DNA of 29,493 bases from the IMG/VR virus record IMGVR_UViG_3300028592_000061, positions 1-29,493 of that record; one strand, 5' to 3'. Positions 14,646-22,670 of the stretch are shown here, piece after piece. The DNA is from a virus. A program made the position numbers and the translations under genes. Position 1 is the stretch's first letter. Every line of letters starts with the position of its first letter. The notes under the pieces are model-generated. The model saw nothing but the letters and a program-made list of their open reading frames with translations. It was not told where the DNA came from and did not search any database.

Positions 14646-16912
14646 TATAAGCGTACTAATTCAAATGTTGTGCCTTCTCCACCAATCCCTTGAAACTCCT
14701 GTATCTTATTAATATAGAAGTACTCATTAAAATACTCTATCCAAACAGGAAGGAGTAGATCAAATGCATAATAATCTATTGCATTAATATCGAATTGCAC
14801 CTGAAGAATCTTGCAGTTGGTCAAACATTGTATCCACTCCTGGTAATAGTTTTCAATTAAACTTTGCCATCCTAAATCCTGCGGCTCTTCGCTATCAAGG
14901 AAATATCCAACCAATAGATTGTTACCGGCCCCTCCTGGTATTGCAGACCATTCAACTGAACCAGACGGGCCTTTAATAGTTGGAGAATAAAAAGTAACTG
15001 TTTTATTTTCTCCCCTAAGAGCCAATAGCCTCGGCTTAGAATCATATTGCACCTCTTGATTTTCCCAGATTGGAATTCTTGCAATCGTAAGCGTATCAAG
15101 AACCGTCTCAGTGTTTGATCCTGCATAGATTGACTCTATAACATCTTTCTCAACCTGTAACGCTTCATCTTCTATGTTAAAATAATAATCTCCGATAATA
15201 CCATCTTTGTTTTCATCATCCTTGTTTAAATCATCTTCCTGGTTGACAAAGTTATTTTTCTGGCCATAATCTTTAAATCGGAATGACAACTTAGGCCGCC
15301 TGTTAAGTATAAGCTTATCAGACAGATTGACGGCCTCGCCCATTGATTTGCCAAGAGCTTTGAATGTTTTAAACCGCAAATGATTTGCAACCGTATCCTC
15401 TTCAACTAACACGCAAAACCTTTGAAGGAAATCCTTCATTACGTCTTTCTGATTGAGCTCAGGCAGGTAGTCAATTGTATTGAACGAAGAGCCTGGAATA
15501 AGCTCTAACCTTGGAATAATCTCAAGCCTTGTGTTATCATTGGTTGGCGTATGTTCAAGAGACGGCTTATCTTCCGGCTGGATAAATATTTGTGCAATGC
15601 CTTCCCCTGGTGTATTTCTGAACTTAAGAAATACTTCTAATGTGTCTCCTGGCTCAAGAGTTACCGGATCTTTAGGGTTTCGTATTCCGAAATCTGCAAA
15701 GTCGAAGATCGTTCCTCCTGATGTATGATGTGTATTAAGATTGAAAATATCAACACCGTTCTTTCGTACGAACACAGTCGAATCACAAGATTGTGACCCT
15801 GTTACTCTGAACCATATCTTAACCTTAACATCAACTGAATAATAGTCGTCTGCGGTGTATACTTGCGTTACTGGATCCCAGCAACCTGCATCGCCATCTC
15901 CAAACATTCCTACGTCAAATTGAAGTGTTTGTGTTCCTGATTGAAGAGCTGGCTCAGACAGATAGATATTAGGGAATGGCAATGGAAGCGGTTCTATAGA
16001 TTCAATTACGGTATTCTTTGGAAGCCCCGGGGCTGTTACCTTCATTTGCGGATCAAGGAAATAAACGTTATTGGCCGTCATTCCTGTAACAGTTTTCGAA
16101 CCTGCGGTAAGTGTTCCAGGAAAGCCCATGTACTTACTGTACCTTGCGAATGGCACTTTGATTGTTTGCTCTTCACCATCATCAAGAGTCATCTGAACAG
16201 CAAATGTAGTTGTTCCAATAATTGCAGTTCTATCCTGTACAAACTTCTCTGTCTTGCCAAACGGGAGCGTTCCAGGAATAACGATGTTATTATAAAATGG
16301 ATCAGAAAATATATCCCCTGAATAGGTGTAACCCGCCTGAGTGATAATCCTGTCTATTGCCTCACGGAGGAACAGGGCTGGCGATTGGTAACGAACATCT
16401 ATACTCTGGCCTACGGAAGGAAGTTCACCATACTGAATAAGCGGGAATATTCTTTTCCTTGGCTTATTGAAGTAATATATGTCTTTCATAGACAGAGGCA
16501 TTGTTGCCACTTCCCAATTCTCTTCCATGTCAGACCAATCAAGATCAGCAAGAAGTTTATTTTCTATCCTTGAAAAGAATGAAACAATTCCGGAGTAGAC
16601 TGAAATATCAAAACTTTCCTCTTCTCTGGATGCTTCTATAATGGCATAACCATTAGGTATAACATCTATTCCGTCTATTACTACTTTGGCTGGAAGCTTA
16701 GTATATGCAGTTCGGCTAAGTGAATTAAGCATATCAGAAAAGCCGAACAGAAGACGATTCTCTTTTGTTGCTGGCACGGTGAACATGTTTGAAAAGTCTG
16801 CCTGTCTGTTCTTCATATCTCCAAGAGAATTAACCTGCTTAGTTAATGCTATTGCTTCTCTTTCGGATAAATGAACCCTTTGTCCTGATATGTATAATTT
16901 TACGTCTTGCAT
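14645..16912 (-). CDS. Large tail-tip structural protein
   Basis: A 755-residue protein immediately before the tape measure. The start (SLGDMKNRQADFSNMFTVPA, then TKENRLLFGFSDML) is a pattern I know from large tail proteins of Bacteroidetes phages. Residues about 340-460 contain what looks like an inserted jelly-roll (CWDPVTQVYTADDYYSVDV, then KIWFRVTGSQSCDSTVFVRK), similar to C1q/CBM-like beta domains that decorate tails. The end returns to the family pattern (YFYINKIQEFQGIGGEGTTF). Probably a distal-tail or hub component; the precise part is not clear. It follows the previous gene with no gap. Confidence 0.7.
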   Translation of the reverse strand: MQDVKLYISGQRVHLSEREAIALTKQVNSLGDMKNRQADFSNMFTVPATKENRLLFGFSDMLNSLSRTAYTKLPAKVVIDGIDVIPNGYAIIEASREEESFDISVYSGIVSFFSRIENKLLADLDWSDMEENWEVATMPLSMKDIYYFNKPRKRIFPLIQYGELPSVGQSIDVRYQSPALFLREAIDRIITQAGYTYSGDIFSDPFYNNIVIPGTLPFGKTEKFVQDRTAIIGTTTFAVQMTLDDGEEQTIKVPFARYSKYMGFPGTLTAGSKTVTGMTANNVYFLDPQMKVTAPGLPKNTVIESIEPLPLPFPNIYLSEPALQSGTQTLQFDVGMFGDGDAGCWDPVTQVYTADDYYSVDVKVKIWFRVTGSQSCDSTVFVRKNGVDIFNLNTHHTSGGTIFDFADFGIRNPKDPVTLEPGDTLEVFLKFRNTPGEGIAQIFIQPEDKPSLEHTPTNDNTRLEIIPRLELIPGSSFNTIDYLPELNQKDVMKDFLQRFCVLVEEDTVANHLRFKTFKALGKSMGEAVNLSDKLILNRRPKLSFRFKDYGQKNNFVNQEDDLNKDDENKDGIIGDYYFNIEDEALQVEKDVIESIYAGSNTETVLDTLTIARIPIWENQEVQYDSKPRLLALRGENKTVTFYSPTIKGPSGSVEWSAIPGGAGNNLLVGYFLDSEEPQDLGWQSLIENYYQEWIQCLTNCKILQVQFDINAIDYYAFDLLLPVWIEYFNEYFYINKIQEFQGIGGEGTTFELVRL

Positions 16913-17968
16913 TTAATTGCTTTGCGTGTATAGCCTTGGATAGTTTATTTGAAATGAAATTGAATGCCTGCTGTCTTTTGTTTCATAGGAAAAAGTTCCC
17001 GGCTCGATAGTTACTTCAATCTTATTATTATCCTTATCAACGATAATTACTTCAGGGCTTAAGGTTATCGTACGAATGTTTTGAAATTCGTTATCAGTAA
17101 GATTGTCAGCCCCCACAAGCAAACTAACCTCACCCTCTTTCCCCTTCGACCTCCTGTTCGTACTGGCGTCTTCCAGGTAAGTAACCGGAATGTCAAATAC
17201 TCCCAGCTCTGAAGATTTAAGTTGATCTGTTTGAGTGTGATGGAACAGCCATTGATCATAACCACCTAACAGGTTTTTCCACTTCAGATAAACTTTGTTC
17301 TTATAACATCTTCGATCTATCTTAATAGTAATAGGCTTAGTCAGGATTGCGCCATACTCCGGAGGTGTGAAGCCACATTCGGCGGAGTTCTGATAATCTA
17401 AGTTGGCTGTTGAAACACCACCACTATACTTAACCGTTTGCCCTGGATCAGGAATCCCGGCCCCTGCAAAATAAACCTCTCTCCGGGTCGTGCCTACACA
17501 ATAAGAATCAATAACTCCAACACTTCTAAGAAAGTATACTGTTGCCTCGTATTCGTATAATCCAGGCAAAAAATATGTTGTTTTACATTCAATAATACGA
17601 GACTCGACCGACCTTGTGCTTTTATTGTACAAATAAATCTTTCGGCTCATATCCTCTAGCCCTGAGTTGATAGGCCCTACCAGCTCAACCTTAAGAAGAA
17701 TTTTATTAGGCTCGTCAGCAATGTAATACGTTGGCGAATCAACACCGTCTCCTTTGGCATATACAAACCTTACTGAGCTGCCATTTTGATAACAATCAAG
17801 CAATAGGTCTTTGGAAACCTTAAACGACACATCCGCAGGGCTAGTAAACCATGGCTCCACAGGGGTCAAGACCCTTGTGTCATAATCGTACCATCCAATA
17901 CTGTTTGAATATTCAACAGGCGATGTTGTGTATATTGTCGACTTTTGGTAAAATATAACTAATGCCAT
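16913..17968 (-). CDS. Tail structural protein (Bacteroidetes-phage type)
   Basis: A 351-residue beta-rich protein. The conserved-looking core is VYLKWKNLLGGYDQWLFHHT, followed by ELGVFDIPVTYLEDASTNRR, a combination I recall from tail proteins encoded just before the tape measure in Bacteroides-type phages. The end (HSISFQINYPRLYTQSN) is also beta. It shares one base with the upstream gene (TAATG) and abuts the next one, so translation is probably coupled. No enzyme motif is seen; a role in the tail tip or baseplate is inferred from position. Confidence 0.65.
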   Translation of the reverse strand: MALVIFYQKSTIYTTSPVEYSNSIGWYDYDTRVLTPVEPWFTSPADVSFKVSKDLLLDCYQNGSSVRFVYAKGDGVDSPTYYIADEPNKILLKVELVGPINSGLEDMSRKIYLYNKSTRSVESRIIECKTTYFLPGLYEYEATVYFLRSVGVIDSYCVGTTRREVYFAGAGIPDPGQTVKYSGGVSTANLDYQNSAECGFTPPEYGAILTKPITIKIDRRCYKNKVYLKWKNLLGGYDQWLFHHTQTDQLKSSELGVFDIPVTYLEDASTNRRSKGKEGEVSLLVGADNLTDNEFQNIRTITLSPEVIIVDKDNNKIEVTIEPGTFSYETKDSRHSISFQINYPRLYTQSN

Positions 17969-19164
17969 TATTGTGTATATCCTGGTGCGACATATCCCAT
18001 TGACACATATCCTTCAGGCGTTGCTTCTCCTGCTTTCAAATACCAGTTAACATAAGCAACATTGTCAGGGTAGTTATCAATTAGGTTTAAATAATTAATT
18101 TTCTTTCCTTGTGATTCGTCAAGGTTATACTCGTGAATGCCGATCACATTCTTATTAATATCAAGGTATTCAACTACCTGTTTAATCTCTGCTCCGACAA
18201 TTAATTCAGAATATAAGAACGATATGCTGAACGGGTATCCTTCACAATATACAGGCTGATCAAACTTGGTAAGCCACATTGCACGAGCTTCCACATCTTC
18301 ACCTCCGCTTTCAAGAACCTTTCCGACCGGCACATACAATGCCATGTTCTGGCCGTATTGATCGCCTATTTGTTTTGCTGAGTTAGTGGCATAAAACGAA
18401 AACCCTTCGTCTGAAATCATTGTACCTGTTACAGCTGAAGTGTTCTCTGAGTATTTAATGAAGAAGCCTATTGAATCAGATTGGGATTTTGTGTTATACG
18501 AATCAACCGGATATCCATATTCATTCTTAAGCAATGGCTTAAGATATGTCGAAATGTCTATTTGGTAATTCTCTCCATACGGCTTATCCTTCTTCCGTGC
18601 GATTAGTTGCCCCGTCTCTTTGTTGTATATTTCAATAAGCACATAATAGGTTGGGTCTGTCAACCCCAAGACCTGAAACTCATATATGATTGGATTAAAT
18701 GCAGCTATCCAGTTAGATTTAATTTGGATGGGAGTATCACCAATTATTTCTTTCACTGAGAATTCTGAAACTATCGCCCCTGAAGATGCATTACCCCTTA
18801 ATTCGACCGGGTAAAACCCCACAGCCTGAACTCTAGTAAACGTAAATTCATGAGTACCTATTGAATTTATATTCCCAACACTTCCCGCATGTCTAACATC
18901 TAATGAGCCAGATGACAATGCAGTTACAACAATTCTAATTTTATATGTCTTTAAATATTCCGTGAATCCATTGCTAGTCAATAGTGTTTTACTAGATAGC
19001 GAATCTAAATTCACAGACCCAGAAGTAAATGTCTTCAGAGAACCATCTCCTTCCCACCAATCTCCACCAGTTGCAAGTGTGGGGTCATTTGTCAGCTCAT
19101 TCCCCAACAGGACAGTTGTTCCGGAAAGTAATAATACATCTGGCCGTTTAACAATTGCTATCAT
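17968..19164 (-). CDS. Tail structural protein with inserted CBM-like jelly-roll domain
   Basis: A 398-residue protein. Residues 1-20 and 140-398 fit tail proteins of Bacteroidetes phages (SNWIAAFNPIIYEFQVL; YGENYQIDISTYLKPLLKNE). Between them, residues about 22-138 form a separate module: NDPTLATGGDWWEGDG at its start, a strand pattern YKIRIVVTALSSGSLDVR, and the end IVSEFSVKEI. This is the layout of a phage carbohydrate-binding jelly-roll, which may help adsorption. The gene overlaps the upstream completion protein by 4 bases (ATGA) and the next gene by one base. The insertion call is from pattern only. Confidence 0.65.
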   Translation of the reverse strand: MIAIVKRPDVLLLSGTTVLLGNELTNDPTLATGGDWWEGDGSLKTFTSGSVNLDSLSSKTLLTSNGFTEYLKTYKIRIVVTALSSGSLDVRHAGSVGNINSIGTHEFTFTRVQAVGFYPVELRGNASSGAIVSEFSVKEIIGDTPIQIKSNWIAAFNPIIYEFQVLGLTDPTYYVLIEIYNKETGQLIARKKDKPYGENYQIDISTYLKPLLKNEYGYPVDSYNTKSQSDSIGFFIKYSENTSAVTGTMISDEGFSFYATNSAKQIGDQYGQNMALYVPVGKVLESGGEDVEARAMWLTKFDQPVYCEGYPFSISFLYSELIVGAEIKQVVEYLDINKNVIGIHEYNLDESQGKKINYLNLIDNYPDNVAYVNWYLKAGEATPEGYVSMGYVAPGYTQ

Positions 19165-19655
19165 CTTCTATTGACTTCTGCGTATACTTCTGATCTTATA
19201 TGAGCTGAGAACTTAGTTGCATAAGTTCTCAAGAACGCTTCAATTCTTTGATCTGTAATAACATTACTAACCACGCCGCTTCTTCCGCCCATTCTATATA
19301 GCCTCGTCCCCTCAGCATGTATCTTTCTTGTGATAATATATGCAAGCCTACTATTGTGCTTAGTACGCAATGGGATTTTAAATTTATACCACAGCCATTC
19401 TTTTATTTTTTCGAAAAGGGTAGATTCTTTTTTAACCCAAACTTTAGTTGGCCCCCTCCCGTTTTCGAGTGCCATTAAATGTGGTGCAGCCCTAAGTATT
19501 CCTCTATGGTCGTTAACTTCAACTTCAAAAGACTGAATAGTTTTACCAGAAGCAACCTGTCCTGCCTGAATGCTATTCTGAATTATTTCCTTTTCAAGCT
19601 GAAGAAGGAACTGCATCAACGCCTCACGGAATTCACCCTTAACACTTATAGACAT
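19161..19655 (-). CDS. HK97 gp10-like neck/tail-completion protein
   Basis: A 164-residue basic protein with the gp10-like layout: an N-terminal helix, then GQVASGKTIQSFEVEVND (the GxLrxSi-like region), HLMALENGRGPTK (equivalent to the YA.yvE.GT motif), a basic middle with KEWLWYKFKIP, and a C-terminal helix (IEAFLRTYATKFSAHIRSEV). Such proteins join head and tail as the neck or tail-completion component. It overlaps the upstream terminator-like gene by 10 bases and the next gene by 4. Confidence 0.75.
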   Translation of the reverse strand: MSISVKGEFREALMQFLLQLEKEIIQNSIQAGQVASGKTIQSFEVEVNDHRGILRAAPHLMALENGRGPTKVWVKKESTLFEKIKEWLWYKFKIPLRTKHNSRLAYIITRKIHAEGTRLYRMGGRSGVVSNVITDQRIEAFLRTYATKFSAHIRSEVYAEVNRR

Positions 19656-20104
19656 AATGAAGAATAATCTATTACTTCGATCTCTAATTCAAGAACAACC
19701 CCATCAAGAATGACATCATATTCATTGATAGCTTCAGTTGGTCTGACATTTGTAATGTTTGAAATAAGCTTCCGGCCGTCGTTATCTTCTAGCTCCTGAA
19801 GCCTTAACACAAACTCCTTCGCAATAGCTTTCATCCGCATTATTCCAGGCCGTCTTTGACTTGGAGACATGTCCGCCTCTGATTTAATAGCGAAGAACAT
19901 TTCAACTTGATAATATGGCCTAATTGTATTTGCCGGTGTTTTCCACCTCTCCACCAATGGCGTATAGAGAAATGCCGCACCATTAGTGAAATCAATATCA
20001 TCTCCCGCAAGGTTCTGATAAGCCTTTTCTCCATAAATGAACACTGGCCCACCTGACAGGCTTGCAACTATAGGCTCAATTACATCAGCAATAACATCAA
20101 TCAT
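19646..20104 (-). CDS. Tail terminator-like protein
   Basis: A 152-residue alpha/beta protein. An N-terminal helix (IADVIEPIVASLSGGPVFI) is followed by strands, a YYQVEMFFAIKSEAD strand, a long helix (MRMKAIAKEFVLRLQELEDN) and final strands (YDVILDGVVLELEIEVIDY). This fits the lambda gpU-type tail terminator, which caps the tail tube and docks to the head. It lies just before the gp10-like gene, a common pair order. The start codon overlaps the stop of the shifted chaperone frame (ATGA), which links their translation. Confidence 0.65.
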   Translation of the reverse strand: MIDVIADVIEPIVASLSGGPVFIYGEKAYQNLAGDDIDFTNGAAFLYTPLVERWKTPANTIRPYYQVEMFFAIKSEADMSPSQRRPGIMRMKAIAKEFVLRLQELEDNDGRKLISNITNVRPTEAINEYDVILDGVVLELEIEVIDYSSLCL

Positions 20105-20361
20105 TTCTTAGATAAGACTTTGTTTAACCTTCTCTGGAATCCTGAAAGTTCTTTTTCGTACCATAGCGTGAGGTAGACAGTATTGTAATCCATAAGTAGA
20201 ACTTCACTATAAGCCTTATTAAGGCTCTTCGCAAGGGCGTAAACCGTTGCAAATGCTCCGAACTTATCAAGGGCATCGACTCCTGCCCTGATCTCTTCTG
20301 AGCTTGGCTTTGTTGCCAGTGTCTTTGACTCTTGATCAATGATTTTTGCCAACTCCTTAAA
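20101..20361 (-). CDS. -1 frame extension of the chaperone-like gene
   Basis: An 86-codon reading frame entered if ribosomes slip -1 on the T9 run. It reads FKELAKIIDQESK, then IRAGVDALDKFGAFATVYAL (the AG(I/V)..LdkFG..(N/T)v..LA pattern I recall in the second domain of Bacteroidetes tail chaperones), YNTVYLTLWYEKEL and FQRRLNKVLSKK. It looks like normal helical protein and its stop overlaps the next gene's ATG (ATGA). No good independent start is seen at its head. The fusion product would be 255 residues. The alternatives are a fixed frameshift or a homopolymer sequencing error. Confidence 0.7.
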   Translation of the reverse strand, partial: FKELAKIIDQESKTLATKPSSEEIRAGVDALDKFGAFATVYALAKSLNKAYSEVLLMDYNTVYLTLWYEKELSGFQRRLNKVLSKK

Positions 20362-20867
20362 AAAAAAGTGGCAACTGGAATTACCTCGTACGCTTTGCAC
20401 TTGCCTATAATAGGTAATAGCTCCTCGACTTTTGTTTCGTCGAAAGAGCTATTGTCCATTGCTGGTTGGAAGTATAGGGCGACCGCATAGGTCATAATAT
20501 CAAATTCATCGCCTTCATTGTTTTGTACTTCAGATATCTTTCTTTGAAGTGCTAACTTCTGGCCGAATGTTTTTTGTCTAATATCAGGTATCGGATAAAA
20601 CTCTTCTCCTATCTTAATTTTATCCGGAAGTAGATATCCCGAGAAATCTATTTTCTTGCTTAAAAAATCAATTGCAGGGAGTAGCTTAACATCTAAATCT
20701 AAGTCAGTCATTCCTTTCCAAGTTGCTTCATCAACACCCGATAGTATAGAAAGCACCTCAATGATATTGCCAGTCGATTTCCTCAATGCAATAAATTGAT
20801 CAAAGCTTAATTCGTCGTACGACTGAGGGAGGTTGAATTTTATCTTTCCTAGTTTGAATGGAATCAT
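20124..20867 (-). CDS. Tail assembly chaperone-like protein (zero frame)
   Basis: A 247-residue zero-frame product. Residues 1-166 look like a normal folded domain: LGKIKFNLPQSYDELSFDQF, VLSILSGVDEATWKGMTDLD and FYPIPDIRQKTFGQKLALQR, a pattern I associate with Bacteroidetes tail-assembly chaperone N-domains. After residue 169 the zero frame turns into improbable sequence (SWQKSLIKSQRHWQQSQAQK) rich in Arg, Gln and Ser, while the -1 frame becomes protein-like. The switch coincides with nine consecutive T. It is the first gene of the tail block, with a terminator-like hairpin 10 bases before its ATG. Confidence 0.7.
   Translation of the reverse strand: MIPFKLGKIKFNLPQSYDELSFDQFIALRKSTGNIIEVLSILSGVDEATWKGMTDLDLDVKLLPAIDFLSKKIDFSGYLLPDKIKIGEEFYPIPDIRQKTFGQKLALQRKISEVQNNEGDEFDIMTYAVALYFQPAMDNSSFDETKVEELLPIIGKCKAYEVIPVATFFLRSWQKSLIKSQRHWQQSQAQKRSGQESMPLISSEHLQRFTPLRRALIRLIVKFYLWITILSTSRYGTKKNFQDSREG
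20359..20367 (-). other. T9 slippery run, candidate -1 ribosomal frameshift site
   Basis: On the minus strand the sequence is GCC ACT TTT TTT TTA AGG in the zero frame and CAC TTT TTT TTT AAG in the -1 frame. Both slipping codons re-pair perfectly. GTTGCCA just upstream can pair with TGGCAAC about 50 bases downstream, placing the run in a possible loop. Frameshifting in G/GT-type tail chaperones is established knowledge; use of this site is inferred. Confidence 0.6.
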
Positions 20868-20876
20868 AAGTGAAGT

Positions 20877-20906
20877 AAAAAAACCTGAGCAGTGTTAATG
20901 CTCAGG
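20877..20906 (-). terminator. Terminator or attenuator hairpin before the tail block
   Basis: CCTGAGCA (20884-20891) and TGCTCAGG (20899-20906) form a perfect 8-bp stem with a 7-base loop, followed on the minus strand by TTTTTTT (20877-20883). It has the full form of a Rho-independent terminator between the large terminase and the tail chaperone gene, ending only 10 bases before that gene's ATG. No clear promoter fits between them. Confidence 0.75.
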
Positions 20907-21027
20907 CCGATTCAAACAACATAACAATTAAATGGATGGCTATCCTTGCACACTACTAAGATACGAGGCTTGTATACTATGGTGCAAATTTTTTGATAGA
21001 AATCGTTCGTACGACGCTAAAGTATTT
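20907..21027. other. Short intergenic region after the large terminase
   Basis: About 120 bases without a gene, A+T rich. It contains one CGTACG palindrome (21008-21013). No convincing TTTG / TAnnTTTG promoter pair could be read, although a promoter for the tail block would be expected here if the hairpin at 20877-20906 stops upstream transcription. Confidence 0.5.
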
Positions 21028-22206
21028 TTATACGAATGTTGCTTTGGGTCTTGATGAAGGAGACTGAAGCTTGTTCAGTGCAACATAACGAAGCGCATCA
21101 ATAGCATGATTGAACGCATCAACAGGCTCATTAATAGTCTTGCCAGATATCTTATCAACCTTCCACTTGTAGCTACTCAGCTCTTTGCGAAGGTCAACCG
21201 ATCTCCTGGTTACGTTTATTTTATACCTCTTAAGGACGTCTATACTTGCGAGAACCGAATCAGGGCCTTTGTTTGCCCCTTCAATTCTTAATGCGGAATG
21301 TAACTCTTTAATAGACTTAGGCTCTGAGGAGTCTGCAACAATTTCTTTCCTTCGATCAAAGTTAACATCTTGAAGCTTCTTGATTATCTCAGGATTTGTA
21401 AGGCCTGTCTCATAGATCAATTGATCGATCCAAAGCTCTCCATCTTGTGTGTAAACGTCCAGTACCGCAGTTGGATCATTTGTAAAACCAAAGTCCAGGC
21501 CTGCCCCGATAAACTTTGCATCTTCTGGTATTGATTCACATATATGCCAATTCCTAAATATAAGACCTTCAATCCTTCCGGTTGCCCCTCTTGCATATAC
21601 TTTCCATAGCTCGTAATCTTTGTCCTTTAACGCCTCGATCTTGTCTCTTTGCTTCTGAGATATGAAAGGATTATGACGATGATCAGAGATAAACAACCTA
21701 ACTCTTCCCGATTCAATATTATCATGCGTTAATAATTTTTCATGAACCCAGAACTCAGCATTAGGATTATAGTCAATATACTCCTGCTCTTTCGTACGAA
21801 GGCTTAACTCTTCATATACAGGATAAGGAATTCCGTTTGCCTCGTTAACAAACAGATAATGCCTCTTGCCTGACTTAGCATCTTGTGGGCTATCGTAAGA
21901 CTTAAACTCTAAAACAGACCCGTTATAAAACGAAAAAATCCTATCAGTTTTATTATAATCCCGGACTAATCCTTGAAGAATCTCGGAATTGTTATAAATC
22001 TCTAATGCATCACGAAGCGCACCAGCCTTAAGATTGGGAATGTCCTGCCCTACAACTGTGCATATTTTATTCTCTTCTGCTGAAAGCTTTGCAAACAACA
22101 CCTGAAGAATACTATAGGTCTTCCCTGACGAGGTTCCGCCCTGGTGAATTATAACATCAGACTTGCAATTATAAGTAGCAGAAAATAAAACAGATGCCTG
22201 AAACAT
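21028..22206 (-). CDS. terL: Terminase large subunit
   Basis: A 392-residue packaging motor of the PBSX/Terminase_3 type. The ATPase half has Walker A GGTSSGKT (residues 23-30) and Walker B YLFVNEAN with probable catalytic Glu122. The nuclease half has GLDFGFTNDPTA (first acidic cluster), VADSSEPKSIKEL (second) and EPVDAFNHAIDALRY (third), the RNase H-like metal-binding residues that cut the concatemer. The length is on the short side of 400-450 but all motifs are present. It joins the small subunit gene by a one-base overlap. The portal, usually next, lies more than 15 kb downstream. Confidence 0.95.
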   Translation of the reverse strand: MFQASVLFSATYNCKSDVIIHQGGTSSGKTYSILQVLFAKLSAEENKICTVVGQDIPNLKAGALRDALEIYNNSEILQGLVRDYNKTDRIFSFYNGSVLEFKSYDSPQDAKSGKRHYLFVNEANGIPYPVYEELSLRTKEQEYIDYNPNAEFWVHEKLLTHDNIESGRVRLFISDHRHNPFISQKQRDKIEALKDKDYELWKVYARGATGRIEGLIFRNWHICESIPEDAKFIGAGLDFGFTNDPTAVLDVYTQDGELWIDQLIYETGLTNPEIIKKLQDVNFDRRKEIVADSSEPKSIKELHSALRIEGANKGPDSVLASIDVLKRYKINVTRRSVDLRKELSSYKWKVDKISGKTINEPVDAFNHAIDALRYVALNKLQSPSSRPKATFV

Positions 22207-22637
22207 TATAAATCAATATCCTTTTCCGAAGAAGCTAGCTTAACATCTGTATCCTTAACTTCAATCTCAGCCTTGACAAACGCCACCTTGCTTTCAGTTT
22301 CAGTCTTATCTTTCCAACCCATATTTTTTAATGCAAAGATGGCCCCGGTTGGCCTGTCAGTAAACAACTGATTCTCATAACAATTTTCAATAAACAGCCT
22401 TGCTTGCTTAATTATGTCGGTGAATGCTTCTTTCTTTTCATATTCATAAAACGTATCACGACTTTGAAATCCAAGATAGAAAGCGAGCCCTGATATAGTG
22501 GCTGAACACTTCCCTCGCTTATAACACTTCTGAAAATACTCAAGCATTAGCTTTTTCATTTCTTCCGGATCAGAGTACATTGGCTTACTCCCTAGCTTGG
22601 CTAACATCCAAAATTTATTTCCCTTAGGTGCTGGCAT
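22206..22637 (-). CDS. terS: Terminase small subunit (P22 gp3-like)
   Basis: A 143-residue protein that recognises phage DNA for packaging. The pattern MPAPKGNKFWMLAKLGSKP, GLAFYLGFQSRDTFYEYEKK (HTH-like), IIKQARLFIENCYENQLF and GAIFALKNMGWKDK is typical of gp3-type small terminases. The tail is acidic and probably contacts the large subunit. It shares one base with terL. There is no Shine-Dalgarno; the start is 33 bases from the divergent TM2 gene. Confidence 0.88.
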   Translation of the reverse strand: MPAPKGNKFWMLAKLGSKPMYSDPEEMKKLMLEYFQKCYKRGKCSATISGLAFYLGFQSRDTFYEYEKKEAFTDIIKQARLFIENCYENQLFTDRPTGAIFALKNMGWKDKTETESKVAFVKAEIEVKDTDVKLASSEKDIDL

Positions 22638-22670
22638 ACAATTACATTTATTGTTAAATTTACTCGTACG

